Shown here piece by piece: positions 11,561 through 24,120 of a DNA stretch of 64,000 nt. Origin of the DNA: Luscinia megarhynchos (lineage: Eukaryota; Chordata; Aves; Passeriformes; Turdidae); assembly GCA_034336665.1 (NCBI GenBank), contig CM067570.1:13685502-13749501 (forward strand), written 5' to 3'. Position numbers and translations under genes: made by a program. The notes under the pieces are model-generated. The model saw only the letters and a program-made list of their open reading frames with translations, was not told where the DNA came from and searched no databases. The stretch's first letter is position 1. The number at the start of each line of letters is the position of its first letter.

Positions 11561-14500
11561 CCTGACCGATTTGTTTAGGCTGGTAGCTCTTTAGGACCAA
11601 AGTTGGTTCTTACTTTGGAATACAGAAATTACTTTTGCTTGGGATCTAGTCCTGATAAAGGCTTCTAGGTGCTTACTGTAGTAACATTTGTTGAAGGAAA
11701 AATGTTGGGTAATTTTTTTTGTAACCGGTTGACTGATAATCCAATAGAAGACACTTGCCAGAAAGAATACAAGGAAAATCCCAGAATTTTAGAATCTAGG
11801 CAAACATTCCCCCAGGTTTGATTTCCTGTTTCTCACCTGTGCAAACTAAAATCCTCAGTCAGGTCTAGGTCATGGTGTGCTGATGAGTGCCATGGTTTAC
11901 AAGAAGGCTTCATCAGCACATTCAATCAAGATGTAATTGCAGGACCCATTAAATTGCAGATAGCTCCTGCACTCTGCTTTCAAGATTGTAATGATACCTC
12001 TTGTTTTGCTGTTCTGCTTTCATTTTGGTAATGAATTAAGGCTTGTGGAAGCATTCTACTTCACAGACAGATGATGAGGCAGAACAGAGACTCTGTAGTG
12101 CGAGGAGGCACCAAAAGTTTAAGAGAAATATATGTGATTTGGGGCTTATTAGGGGTTTTAATTATAAAAAAGTATTATAAATCAAATTTCTTCCCTAAGA
12201 GAAACACCCTTCACTGGCTTGTTTATGGATCAGTTATAGAAAACCCATCATGCCAACTTGAAATATTCTGAGAACAGGAAATAAGTAGAAGGACAGGTCA
12301 AGAAATTAAAGGAATGAGAAAAACTAAGACAGTGAGTAACCTCACTGTTCATTGCAAGATCTATGCTTGTTAATTTGTGGTCTGTCTTGTTAGACTCTGA
12401 GCACGTAGCTCAATGACACTGTGTCCTAATTATGAGTCTTCCCAAAGTTGTTAGACCTGGATTATGCTTGTCAGTGTTTCTGAAAGTAGGAGGAATATTT
12501 GCAAAGGAAACAGTGCTCTTCTTGGTTTGTTTCTTTTTCAGCTGCAAGGGAGAAGGAGCAATTTTAATTGTCGTCTTAGCATGATTTGGTCAGGGATAGA
12601 GAAAATATGCAAATGCCTTTTGCACATCATTTTTGTACAGTAAAAGGCCAGGATCAGCAGATTAGCATCTACCCTGACCCCTGACTGGGGCACAACCTTC
12701 CCTTTCTTTGTCCTGGCAGTGAGAAGATTGTTAAATTTTAGGAAGCTATCTTGGGCAATAATTCCAGTCAGCAGATTACTTCCTTGAGGAAACTTAGAAC
12801 CTGAAAATAAGAGTGGGCTACAAAATGAAAATTGTGCTGTGTTTTTTTCTATGTTCTGGTGTGTGTCCTCAGACTCCTTTAATTTTTTAACCATTATTTT
12901 TCATCCAAATATTTAAAGAGCCTGGAGTTTTGGAGTGGCATGCAGCAAAACAGACTAGATGGGTACTACTGTCTATCTAAAGTGCACTCAGCATTTCCAT
13001 AGTGAGGTGCTGTTAATTTTGTGCTCACAGTGTCTTTGGCTCAATTCAGTCTGTTTCACCATCTCTAATAAGTAAAGAAACAAGAATTCTAGTTCCAATG
13101 CTCAAATTAATTTCGATTATAATATATTAGTCAACAACCATATATGCAGTTAAGATACTTGACAGCTTCTGGCCCAAACTGTGAACACTTCATGCTGAGG
13201 TTCCCTCACAATCCACTGAGCAGTTTAAACATAGGCAGTAACAAGTAAACAGTGTTTTTGCCATGACTGCCTAAAATACCCCACTTCTGTAATGCAGGCA
13301 TCAATGCTTGGAGCAAAGGGAACATCTCAGTCCCATCACCCATGGGAGCCAAAGTCCTTCCTTCAAGACAGGCAAATATGGATCAGCCTTTGTGGCTTTG
13401 GGTTTGTAGGTTTCAGGGCTTTTTGCAATAGAAGTGTTTAGAGAGCAAATCTAGCTCAAAAAATCTGTGCAAATGAAGGCTCAAATGTGGGACCTTACTG
13501 GGGGTTCCACTGCCTCAGGGTGATGGGATAGGTCTGGTGCTGAGCCTCTGTCCTGCCAGGTACCTCCTGGTGGCAGAGGAGCAGGGGTCACAAAGACATC
13601 AGCACAGAGCTGGGGAATGCAGGAAGCTTTGTTCACAGCACTCAGCTGATGGCACATTCTGTCAGCCCCCATCCTGCCCAAACAGGCTGTGGCTTGGTAG
13701 TAAAGTCAGGAGATTGCTCAGCATTTTCTATAAAAGAATAAATATTTTCATCTGTAAAAAACAATGGGGTCAAACTTCTTACTGACAATATGGTGATTTC
13801 TGCAAGCTGACAAATTACTCTGAGCCTTTGAAACTGGTAATTAACCATTTATTACTGGAACAGGGGAACAAAGAGGAAGACCAAATTGAATCTTAACTAG
13901 GTTCATTGTTCTCAGCATTAAACACAATTACGACTGCTTTACTGGACACCTTCAATTTTCACCATCATTAAATAGACACGTATTTCAACCACTTATTGAC
14001 TACAGCCTAAAATGAGACCTTAAGGAAAAGAGTGCTTCAGAGCCAGAACTGTGTTTCCCTAGAGAGCAAACTCACCCATCTAGGCTGAGGCAGCCACACA
14101 GTCCCAAGCCAAAGCTGTAACAGCTGGAGGCAATTAGTCCCTTCTCCATTTGGAATTCAGTGTGCAATGCCTTGTTTGGGTTGCTCAGCTCTTCCATTTC
14201 CCACATAGTCAGATTTAATCATTAAATATTCTTCCAGTGTCTTTGCCATAATGTGGATCCTGCTACATCAGTGTCACATGAGAGTGGCAAATCTAGGATG
14301 TACGAGGATGAGAGTCTTTCTCTAAAAGTTTACGAGATTTAGAAGATTGTGATGACTCCCTGGGACATCAGTGGCAGGGCAGCATCATCACCTTCCCCAC
14401 TTCAGGCCCACATGTGCCAAGGCAGTGGATCAGATGTCAAATCTCAAGCTCCAGAGAGCCAGAGCTGATGCAGAGGTGCATGGATGAATGCTGGTGAGCC

Positions 14501-16317
14501 ACACTGGCAGTGAGGGTGTGAGCCTCCTGCCTGGTGTCTGAGAAATACTGAAGAGTAGAGCCAGCTCCTGCTATAATCCTCTGCAGTCACTAGAATCACA
14601 ATCATTGAAATAATATGTAAAACAATATTATTTCATTTATGCACATCTTACTTTGGCAAAACAGGCACAGACTTACTGAAAGTTAGTGCAAATGTGTCCA
14701 TCTCTGTTAGTGAAAAGTCCATCTCTGAACGGACTTTGAACATGAGGTTTAAATGCATTTAAGGATTCAGAGCATGTGCTTAAAATTAAATATGTGATAA
14801 AACATTTTGCTGAATCCATAAAACAACCGAAAATTAGCACATACAGAAAATGTAAGTGCAATGGAGCAAATAATAACAATAACAGGAAAAAATTCCATTT
14901 ATTATTACCACCCTGATCTAAAACATATTGTGATAGCTGTAACACAGAACCCAGGGGACTTCATAGTGTCCTACTGCAGAACATGTACTGGGGAGAGCCT
15001 GTTGGGCTCATGTTCTTTCACTTTTTGGTGAAAAAGAACAGAGTTGTTCTTACAAACCTGAGCCAGAATACAAGGATCTCGATTCTAGCCTTGACTTTTG
15101 TGCTGCTCCATTGGAAAACATGGGTAAGCTCCTTATTGAGTCCTGCATCTGTTTGCACATCAGTAAAATACTGAACACCTTTACAAAGCTCTTTTGATAT
15201 CTATAAATTCAATAATGAGCATGGCTTGTCACCTCTCCATTTCTCTCCAGTGGAGGTCAATGGAGAGACATCTAAATTTGTCCCATGACCAAAATAACTG
15301 CACTAATTAAGGGGCTGATTGGATGAAGCTAATTGCCACCAAAAAGTCACAAGGCAGATCTTCTTGACTCCAGCACAATGACACCCTTCAAACAGCCCCA
15401 TGTCAGGCAGGTCTTACCTGGCACCCCTTGTTCATGCATGACAGCCCTTCCCAGTGGCCCATTTCCATGGCCCCTCAGTCCCCAAACCCTTTTCTCAATA
15501 AATCAGTGCTGAAGTTATTTTTTCATCTATTTTGAAACTGAGGTCTAATAAACTTTAATTGTTTTTGTCCTCCCGTTAAATTCATCAGCAGTAGACTCTA
15601 GAGGGTGGAAATCCAAGCCCCAGGTGCCTCACACAGACTTTTTGTCTGCACGGGAGATTTATTCAGGTCAGATCCTAATTTCTGCAGCAGCTTTTTGTGC
15701 TGAGATCCAAGACTGCAGGTTAAACCCACCAGAATGTACTTCCAGGAGACAGTTTACACTCCTGTTGCCTTTTTGATAGGAGGACTGACAATTTCCCAGA
15801 TTCTTTCACTTGCATCTGTCTCATCCTCTTTTTCCTTATTACCTCCTGCAGAGAAGCAAATGAATTTGAGGCACTGAGGGTCCTCACTGGTCAAATGCAC
15901 TTAAACTGCCAGAACCTGCTCAGCAGCTGACAAGTTTGCATTGCTACAAACTCGACTTGTGACACCTGCCTAGCAGGGGGGCCACGGGTCTTCAGCAGCA
16001 AGATTGACCTTGGGAAGTCCAGGCTGGCTCCCTGCTGAGTGAAACACAGCAGAGATGCAGGAGATCCTGCCATGCAAGCAAACAAAGGGCAGGCTCAGTT
16101 CAGTGTGTGGGATTTCTGCAACACCCAGCAGAAACAGCCTTGGTAAGTTTGGAGTGCAGCTCCTGAACAATCCAGGGGGGAAAGCAAAGAACAGGGGTTT
16201 TCCCCCCTCCAGTATGAGTGAAAATCAACTGATGCTAAAAACATTGTTATGATTATTATGATTATTATTATAGAAAAGTACAAAACTTTTTGGAAAAGCA
16301 GCTCTTTGGGGTCAAAC
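11561..16317. other. Unique non-coding DNA
   Basis: No gene. 14150-14280 carries several ATTA cores (ATTTAATCATTAAATATTC) and could be regulatory. A hairpin lies at 14606-14635. A short ATT-type microsatellite (TTATGATTATTATGATTATT) sits at about 16246-16275, just before the CR1 relic. Open frames of up to 118 codons overlap on both strands and look random. Confidence 0.5.
14606..14635. other. Perfect 11-bp inverted repeat, 8-nt loop
   Basis: TGAAATAATAT (14606-14616) pairs exactly with ATATTATTTCA (14625-14635) around the loop GTAAAACA. The stem is nearly all A-T. It is probably a by-product of AT-rich composition, though an exact 11-bp arm is longer than most in this window. Confidence 0.65.
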
Positions 16318-16950
16318 ATCAGTTCAGCCCATTTTATTTTATAACAATGACCTGGCTGAAGGAGTAGTTGCGCTACTTATTGAATTTGCAGTGATATTGG
16401 GCTGGAAGGGGCTGCCAGCACTTTGGAGGAATGGATCACTGTCAAAATTCTCATGCAATTAGTGGAGAAATGGAGGCAGAAAAAATAACTCAAAGACAAT
16501 GAAAAAATCTGCGCTTCTCTTGGAGCAGTCACGACTGGATCTGCAAGTTAGGTTGGATCACAAGGCTAAATCCAATAATGTCATAAAGAAAAAAAAAATA
16601 AACCTTATTCTAAGATAAATATATAAGGGGAAGGTCACAGGAAAGACAGAAAAGGGATGAGTAATTTTTTCTTTCTGGTATAAAAGCAAAGGGTGATGCA
16701 TCATGTCCAGTCTGGAACATCTTTTTAAAAAAGCAAAATGTGAATTGGGTGAAGAAAGGGGAAATAAGAATATAAGAAAAAATCAGTAGGCTTGAAAACA
16801 CGAGCTACGAAGAAAATCTGAAGGAGTTTTCTCAGTCTAATGAGGAAACGCACAACACTCTTCAAATAAATCAAAACTTGTGTAGAAAACAGAAAGTTTG
16901 TTGGCTTAAACTGTGACAAGCATGATTTCTGGGCTCAATTCAGTAATAAA
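16318..16950 (+). mobile_element. Ancient CR1/L3-type LINE relic, RT end plus 3' region
   Basis: A decayed non-LTR retrotransposon fragment in plus orientation. One frame reads N-N-D-L-A-E-G-V near 16345 and then E-F-A-V-I-L-G-W where CR1/L3 reverse transcriptases have roughly NDLDEG and FADDTKLGG. The catalytic aspartates are therefore lost. Further landmarks follow in CR1 order: TTGGATCACAAGGCTAAAT (about 16554), TGTCCAGTCTGGA (about 16704), a GAAAAC...GACCTA-like block near 16795, the TCAGTCTAATGAGGAAACG block near 16833, CTTCAAATAAATC (16861) and GGCTTAAACTG (16901). Stops and indels break every frame, so it is long dead. Only the C-terminal RT and downstream part survive, as expected of 5' truncation. 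Both ends are approximate. Confidence 0.85.
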
Positions 16951-19900
16951 CATAGATGTTTACAGCCATTTCAAAAGTTTTGGGCCATGTGATAAATTTC
17001 TAGGAGGCTGCAAACTTGGCTGCACTTTGGCCTTCAAGAGGAACATGATAATTTGAATACAGCTTTAAAAGAATATTTGCCTTAAGCTGGATGAAAAGGG
17101 AAGATTCACTCTGTTTGTAGGGAAAGAAGCACTCCATCTTCAGTAGCCTTAGCTCAAAACTAAGCATTGCTTCTGCTGTTATGAGACTACTAATTCTTTT
17201 TCTGCATTTTCATAATTCAGGCCAAAACTTTGGTGAGGAAAGGAAAAAAGGAAGAATTTATTTGAGCCTCGGAGACATGCCAACATCTCTGGATTAACAC
17301 AGGCTTTTGTGGTCTGTGAAGCTCTCAAGATATAATTTGTAAAAGCCCAAGATGAGTTTCTGGCAAGCAGTGATGGCTGGGGAGGGTGTTGGTGGCTCAA
17401 CAAGTGGGGCAGCCTCAGCAAGAGATGTCAGGGAGGGGTAGAAAGATGTCATGAAGAGACTGTTCAACAAATGGTTACAGACAGCAGCTGCTGATGGTTA
17501 AAAACACTGTTAAAAACCCAGCCTTTATTATGCCTCTCAAAACACAGCAATATATTTCCTTTAAAAACAAGAGTAGGCTGTCTCATTTCCTTCTCACTGC
17601 CAGGAGGCTCATGCTGTGTGCTGCTCCTGGAGCTGGGTTTGGCACCCCAAAACACCTGCTTGCTGAGTGATGCCTGCCTCCTCCTGTGGGCATGCCTTCA
17701 GTCTCATGTGGATGGAAAGCCTGAAGGAATAAAGAGTTGAAACAGAGGCAGAAATTCAATGTTGTGCAGCCCCTCAGAGGCCTGCCTGTGGGCAACAATA
17801 AGCCTTGTGATGGACCCTGCAAAGAGCTTCACTTGTTGCAGAAACAGCAAACATTTCTCGAGGAGCAAAGCTCACAAAATATCAAATAAAAGGCCCTTCC
17901 ATTAGGCTGCAAAGTCAGCATGTCCACCACTATTCGTGCAAAAAAGGTGCCTTAATTTTTTCTCTGTTTCTTCACTATCCAATTGGTGCATAAAACCCTC
18001 CAGCAATTCTGTTTCTAAGATATTATTTAGTAAGTCTGGCATGAAATGCTGAGAGGAAAAGTGCCTAGATTAGATGAGTAGCATCTGAGATTGAAAAGGC
18101 ATCTAGATCTTCTGTATATTTAATGTTTCAATCAGAAATACAGTCTCCAGGCTTCAATTTAAAGACAGAGAAGCTCTAATCTTTGCAATTTGGCCTGGAG
18201 TTCACAGTACAAAAAAAAAAAAAAAAAGTAAAAAGAGTTGGAAAGACTATCATAACCACTTAATTAGCTGCTGGATCAGCCACTGTAGCAGAGCAGGATT
18301 TATTTGTGAGATAAATGGGTTTTCAGGTATCTGTCTTACAGTTTTATGATTCTCATCATGAGATAAAACAAGTAAAATAACTCAGAGTAAAATATCAAAT
18401 AGGTTTTACACAATGGGTGGTTTCCCCTCCTCTTACTATTTTCACTTGTCTCTACTCACTCTCCTATTTTGTTCAGGTCAGCACTTTTCAAAACTTTTCA
18501 ACTCTGGTATCAAAACAAAACATTCGTCACAGAAATATTTGTGTAATAATAATCCTTAGCTAGTTTTCATCTTTCTGGCATGAATGGTAGGTCTCACAGT
18601 ACACTGAGGAAGTATTGGTGCCTCATGAACTGGCTTCCCTTACACTGTAGGAAACACAAGAAGAAAGCTGGAATGGAGACCATAGCAGGTGAATTTTGCT
18701 CCTGTCATTGTCATGAGGAAGCAAGAGGTGGGTGTGCTGTTAGAGATTGCCTCAGACACAGGTTCCAAGCCATGGCCACCCCCTGCACTTTGCATGTCTG
18801 AGCTGACACCTGATGTTGCAGCCCTTCATCCATCATTCAGCCAGAGCAAGGCTGTGATGCAGGAGCACTTCCCACCTGATTATCCTCATGTGAGGTGTCA
18901 CCTGCTATCCCCATGGTGTGGATGTCATCCTTTCAAGGCACGTGCAGAAGGGCCAGCCCGTCCTGCAAATTATCCTGCAGCCTTTCTGCCTCCCTGAATA
19001 GTTTGGTTACTGCACTGTACTTTTCTCTGCATGCTGCAACTGCTCTGCTCTCCTCAGGTGCTGCAGCTGTATCAGTAAGTCCTGCAATCTTTCTGAACTG
19101 GGTTCATTTCTGCATGGTATCCCCTGCAATGACCTTGAGAAGAAGCAAGGGAACCACACTGCACTAAATGTTATGTGCCCACCCACTTAGAAAACAAAGG
19201 AGTCCAATTGCCTCGTGAAGGCAGCCCTGATGCAGATGCAGATGGAAGAGATGGCCTCACCTTCCAAATATTCCCAGTGCCTGGATACAAACTTATGCTA
19301 AACCAAGAACAGGAGTACACTGACCTATTTCAGGATCATGTGATTAGAGGTTTTGAAGCAAGTGAAAGAATCATATGGAATAATAACATTTCAGTGTAAT
19401 GTAGAATGTCAATATTTAGTTTTGGTAACTAAATGGGTAACATCAATGACTTGGCTTTTTCTTTGAACTATAAGCTGTCTTTCAAGTCCATTCCCTTACC
19501 TGCTATTTAAATAGTAAATGAACGGGTTGCTTTCCTTTTTTCTTCCCTTTTTCTGTTTCAGCTCAGAATATCTGCAATGCTTTTGTGTGGTGTTAGGATG
19601 GGGTTTTTTCCCAGTCTCACCATGTTTCTAAATAACCCGATGTGCTGAAGAACAATTGACATAGCAAATTGAGCAACAATGAACCAAAAGTCTACTTAGT
19701 CTCATGTCCTGCTTCCTCAGCTCAAATCAAAACCAGATCTCTACAGAAGAGGATATGCAGAAGGACTCCATCCTCCAGCAAGGTGCAGCTGGAGGGTTTC
19801 AAATGCTTTATATTGAATAATTTGCAGTGGAGAAGGGTGTCGTTATCTGCATTTTGCTTTCATTAGAAATGCTTTCTATCTGTCCTTTGCACAAACTTCT

Positions 19901-22900
19901 TCATTTATTCTTTGCTGTAATCTTCACTTGAAAAGGAAAATAAATTTCCTAAAGAATATATTGGACAGAGCTAACAGAAAATTGGAAAATCTCAAATGAG
20001 ATTTCTGAGATCTGATGAATATTTTCTTCATTCACAGACTTGAGGGTCTGTCATATATTTACTCAGCTCCGATATCTTTCAGTACTCTTGGTATTTCAGA
20101 CTGAGCAATAAAGCTAGGAACATCTTCTGTACCTTTTTCTAATTTGCAGCTGATGTCCTGGATATTAATTCAAGACACCTGGTCTGTTGTCCTGACTTCA
20201 TCAACACTCTCATCATTTGCTAAGCCTATATTTTCAAAATGCTTGAGAAATTACTTTCTGGCAAGACATAGTTAAGCAAGGGATAGTGCTAGTAATTTAG
20301 GAAATCTTACTTCTCAGTGTAGCAGCTAAGTTTGGACCTCAAATAATTAAGAAATGACAGAACCTTCTGAAATGCACAGAATTCTTCAAGCTCCCAACAG
20401 CTTGTTCTCAGCTGGAAGTAAGCCTGTTTCTTGCAGAAATCTCCTTTACTACATGATTTTTTAAATTTCAGATTTGTCAGTCTGCATTTGTGACAGATCC
20501 CTGGTTGCTCAGGGAAGAGCAGCAGTTAAAGAATCACTTTGTTTCACTGTGGACTCTGGGGTGTATTTTGGAGCAGGCTGGGGTAGATGAACAGCTTTGA
20601 TGAACATGAGGATGCTGTGAGCCCATGTCAGCAGGTATGAGCACAGGAAGAAAATGACAGCCATTAATACAACACTGGCTGTTAAACTCTAAATGAGCCT
20701 GAATGCAGTTCTTTGAAATGAATCTATTTCCTTTTTCCCCAAAGTGTAAAAGGTCCCTGTGCCTAAAGAAAAGGAGGGACACTGTCACTGTCAGAAGGCA
20801 GCTGGAGGGCTTTTGCCTCCTCTTCCCTTTCCATTAATCAAGCTGGTTTTATGGAGAGGTCAGGAAAGGCTAGTGATAGCTTCTTCATTGCAGGGAGACA
20901 GCAGGGTAACACAGTTCTTGATGGAAAAAAAGGAACATTTTGTTGTCTGAAAGATTTTGTGAGTTTGTAATTTTTTGCCTTGTCATTGTTTGTTATTTAC
21001 AGAAGGCCAAAACATTTCAGTGGCTTTTTTTGCACAGTGAGTTTCTGTATTCCACTTCAAAGTAAACTGGCTTTTACAAATTTCTTTTAATAAAAATCTT
21101 CAAAGTAGGTCTGAAGAAAAGAATATCAAATACTGAAATATCTTTCAGAATAATATATTTTTCTTTTTTTCTGGAAGAGATTTGGTTATAAATCCTGTTA
21201 GAATTGAAGCAGAGTCTCACGTATGTTTTGGGATATGGAAGGCAATGTTGCTTCTTCCTCCTGGCTACCAGTTCAGGAGTTTACACAGCTCCAAAATAAT
21301 GCTATTTGGCCTCTTTCCCCTGGAAACTTTTTGAAAGGACAGCTGTAACTCTGAACACATGTTCACACGAGCATGAGGGCAGAAGGGGACCTTTTTTGGA
21401 AGTGGTTTTTTCTCTTCAGTGTCTTCCATGCCTGCCTGGGAAGCAGACAGGCACACACAAAATGCTGTAGTGATGCCTGGTGGTGTTCAGGACCAGCTAC
21501 AGGGATTGTATTGTCATTGCACCACAAGTGACTGGGGGATGCTGTGCACTCACACAAATGAAAGTCGGGATGTCTGACTTCATAATTCTGCACGTGAATC
21601 TCCTTTTCTTTTTCCTTCCTCCTGCAGGTGTTGACAAAAATCAACACAAAAACAAATTCCCAAGAAACAAGAATACAGCATCCTCTCCATGTCTGCTAAA
21701 GATGAGCACATGGTTTTGTTCTGCACCTTGAAATGTACTTCACACTCTCAGTATGCCTCCACAGACCCCAACTCACTTTCTGAAGGGTTCTATAAACTTA
21801 AACTTATTTCTTTATTGCTGAAGAAATAGTGAAATTGCAAAAAACAGCCAGAGAGTTTGAAGGTAAGGCAAACACAGCGTTCATTTAGACCCAGATGCTG
21901 CTGAGATGAAGGGAGGGTGCTTTGGGCACTTTGGTGTGAGGTTATCATCTTGTTCCCTCTGCATCCTATGCTTCTCAATTCTCTTATTCTCTTATGGTAG
22001 GTCTGGGTGTCACTGCCAAGGTCCCACCTCCCTCAGTCCCTGTGTGTTTTATTGTTTTATTTGCTGTTGTAAGCACCACATTTCCAAAGTGCAACCTTCA
22101 GGAAGGGGTCGTTCTTCACACACACATCTTTTTCTACTCTTAAAAGCACATAGGTGCTCCCCACAGCCATTTTGAAATTCCTTTCTCACACACAACAAAG
22201 GTGAGGCAGTACTCATTTTATTTCCTTGGCTTTGCCACAAATCAGTGGAAGTGGTTATTGCTGCCTGACAGGAGCAATTGAATGAAGATGTTTTTCAGAG
22301 GTGGCACTATAAAGGACATTGACCATTGATATAAACTACTCCTTAATAGCTTTCTCTGGGTTCCTTTATCAAGACTGTGCCAACAGCAAAGATCTCACAT
22401 TACAACCAAAAATCAGCAAGGGGGATAATGTTCTATTTCAATTCTCCTGGTAAACACAACTAAAGAGAGAAGTGTGATAGAATAATGAGGTTAAGGAGCT
22501 AAGCGATTTTTAAGATAGGACCTGTGGTATTAAACTGGCTCAGATACAAAACTAAAGAGCAATGATACTGGAAATCATTCTTATCCTGAAGGACTGCACA
22601 GATCAGCAGACACACTTAGACCTGCAAATAACTTGCTGGCAAACTGCTGTGAAGGTGGCTTTCTTAGAGGGTCATGATAGGCTTTGCTATAATAAAGATA
22701 ACTAAAAGGGCTATGGTGTGATGACCTGAGACAGGATGAACAAAATGAGGTTTCATGTCTTGATACTCTTTGGTTTACCTTCAAGGGATGATTATAGACT
22801 ATCTCATGTAGGAAAGCAGGGTTCATGACTCCTACTATCAGTCTAAAAGTCCAGACTGTGGGTGTCACCCCAACAATGAATTCTGAAAACATCACTTGAC

Positions 22901-23130
22901 TTCAACTAAATTTGACAAAGGAGCAGAGCTTTCAAATGCACACCTTTCATATTCCATGAAAACCTGCACCACCAAAAGAGAAGAATCTGTGTTCTTCACC
23001 TATGAAAACTCAGCAGGATGAACATGTCCTTTCCTAATCACCAGCAAGCTCAGCCACAAGTCACAAAGCTGTGCAAATAAGGTTTCATTCATCGTGCTGC
23101 CCTCAGCAGTATTTGTTTATCTAAACAAGC
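16951..23130. other. Unique non-coding DNA
   Basis: No gene recognised. A run of 17 A occupies 18211-18227. 18580-19170 is richer in GC and gives overlapping 70-100-codon frames in several registers, with no motif. A 74-codon frame (19175-19399) is moderately protein-like in composition but has no splice context I trust. Confidence 0.5.
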
Positions 23131-23586
23131 ATGTGTGAGGAGACAGTCTGTAGGAGTCTTGGGGGCTGGGTGACATTCATGAGCAATCAGCTTCTCAATG
23201 AAGCTGGAATGTTTGGGCCTATGATTAAGGTGGACAATCAGGGAACAGAAAGTGAAATTTCATCAACATGTCAGCGTGCGTGCTCACGGGGCAAGACAGG
23301 CACTTCATTTTCACCTCTATATTCTGTCTCTGTATCCAGAAAATGGACACAGTCATTCAAGCAGAAAGAAGAATTTGCAATAAATGATGTATTTGACTTT
23401 GTTCCCTCTGACTTACAAAAAGGGAGAGCACAGTTTTCACTTCCAAATTGGTTTAGTGTGTATCTTCCAGGATACACCCTTTGGTCACCCTGTCGCCTTC
23501 TAACAGTTCCTACAAAAGGGAGGACAATTAACAAAATGTTTCACCCAGAATGGTTTGAGCAATTAAAGTCGAGTTTGTCTATCTAA
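23131..23586 (+). other. 151-codon open frame, possibly a transposase-derived scrap
   Basis: The frame runs from 23131 to a stop ending at 23586. Most of it resembles nothing I know. Near the C-terminus it reads T-I-N-K-M-F-H-P-E-W-F-E-Q. That recalls the short Trp-containing stretch just before TTF/BED-type zinc fingers in proteins derived from hAT transposons, but the WL-Y and Cys pairs that should follow are absent and a stop comes ten codons later. It could be the edge of an old element or simple coincidence. No promoter or splice signal supports a gene. Confidence 0.15.
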
Positions 23587-23699
23587 GGCCCATACTCAGC
23601 CACTCCATAGACAGAAGGTAACTCTGAACCCCAAAATACCTGGTTCAAACAGGAGGCTCTATTTGTATCTCCAATGAACCTGTTTAGAGATTGTTTCAC

Positions 23700-24120
23700 A
23701 CATTGCCATAAGCAACCTAATTAAATTTCAGTTAATGATCAAAAATTGTAACTTAGAGATGTCAATAATTATTTAATTAATTTCACAGTAATATTATATG
23801 CTGATTAAATTCCTAACACTATCTCATGATTTATGTTTACTATGTTTGCAAACAATAAGTGTATAAGCAGGTTAGTTATGAAACTTCAGGCCTGTCTTGC
23901 ATTCTGGACATGCAGTCTTGCTTTCTCTTTACCAAATCAACTCTGAGATCAAAGTATCCAGTGATATAATGACACGTCTTCAATGTAATTATGCTGAAAC
24001 AGAAAATTGCCATTTAATCTTACATTCAGCTATTTAAGATATATTTTGAAATTTAAAGGATACATCATTTACACATTTTAAGCGTCAATAATATTTTAGC
24101 AGTTTCTGCAGGGTATTAGA
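23700..24120. promoter_or_regulatory. AT-rich, ATTA-dense block, possible conserved element
   Basis: About 420 bp of non-repetitive AT-rich DNA packed with ATTA/TAATTAA cores (CCTAATTAAATTTCAG, TTATTTAATTAATTTC, GCTGATTAAATTCC) and a forkhead-like TGTTTGCAAACAA. There is no open frame. The motif density suggests an enhancer, with the caveat that AT richness alone raises such counts. Confidence 0.22.

Noticed and set aside
15100..15190. Possible MIR fragment around CATCAGTAAAATACTG
   Set aside because: Similarity is too weak and interrupted to support.
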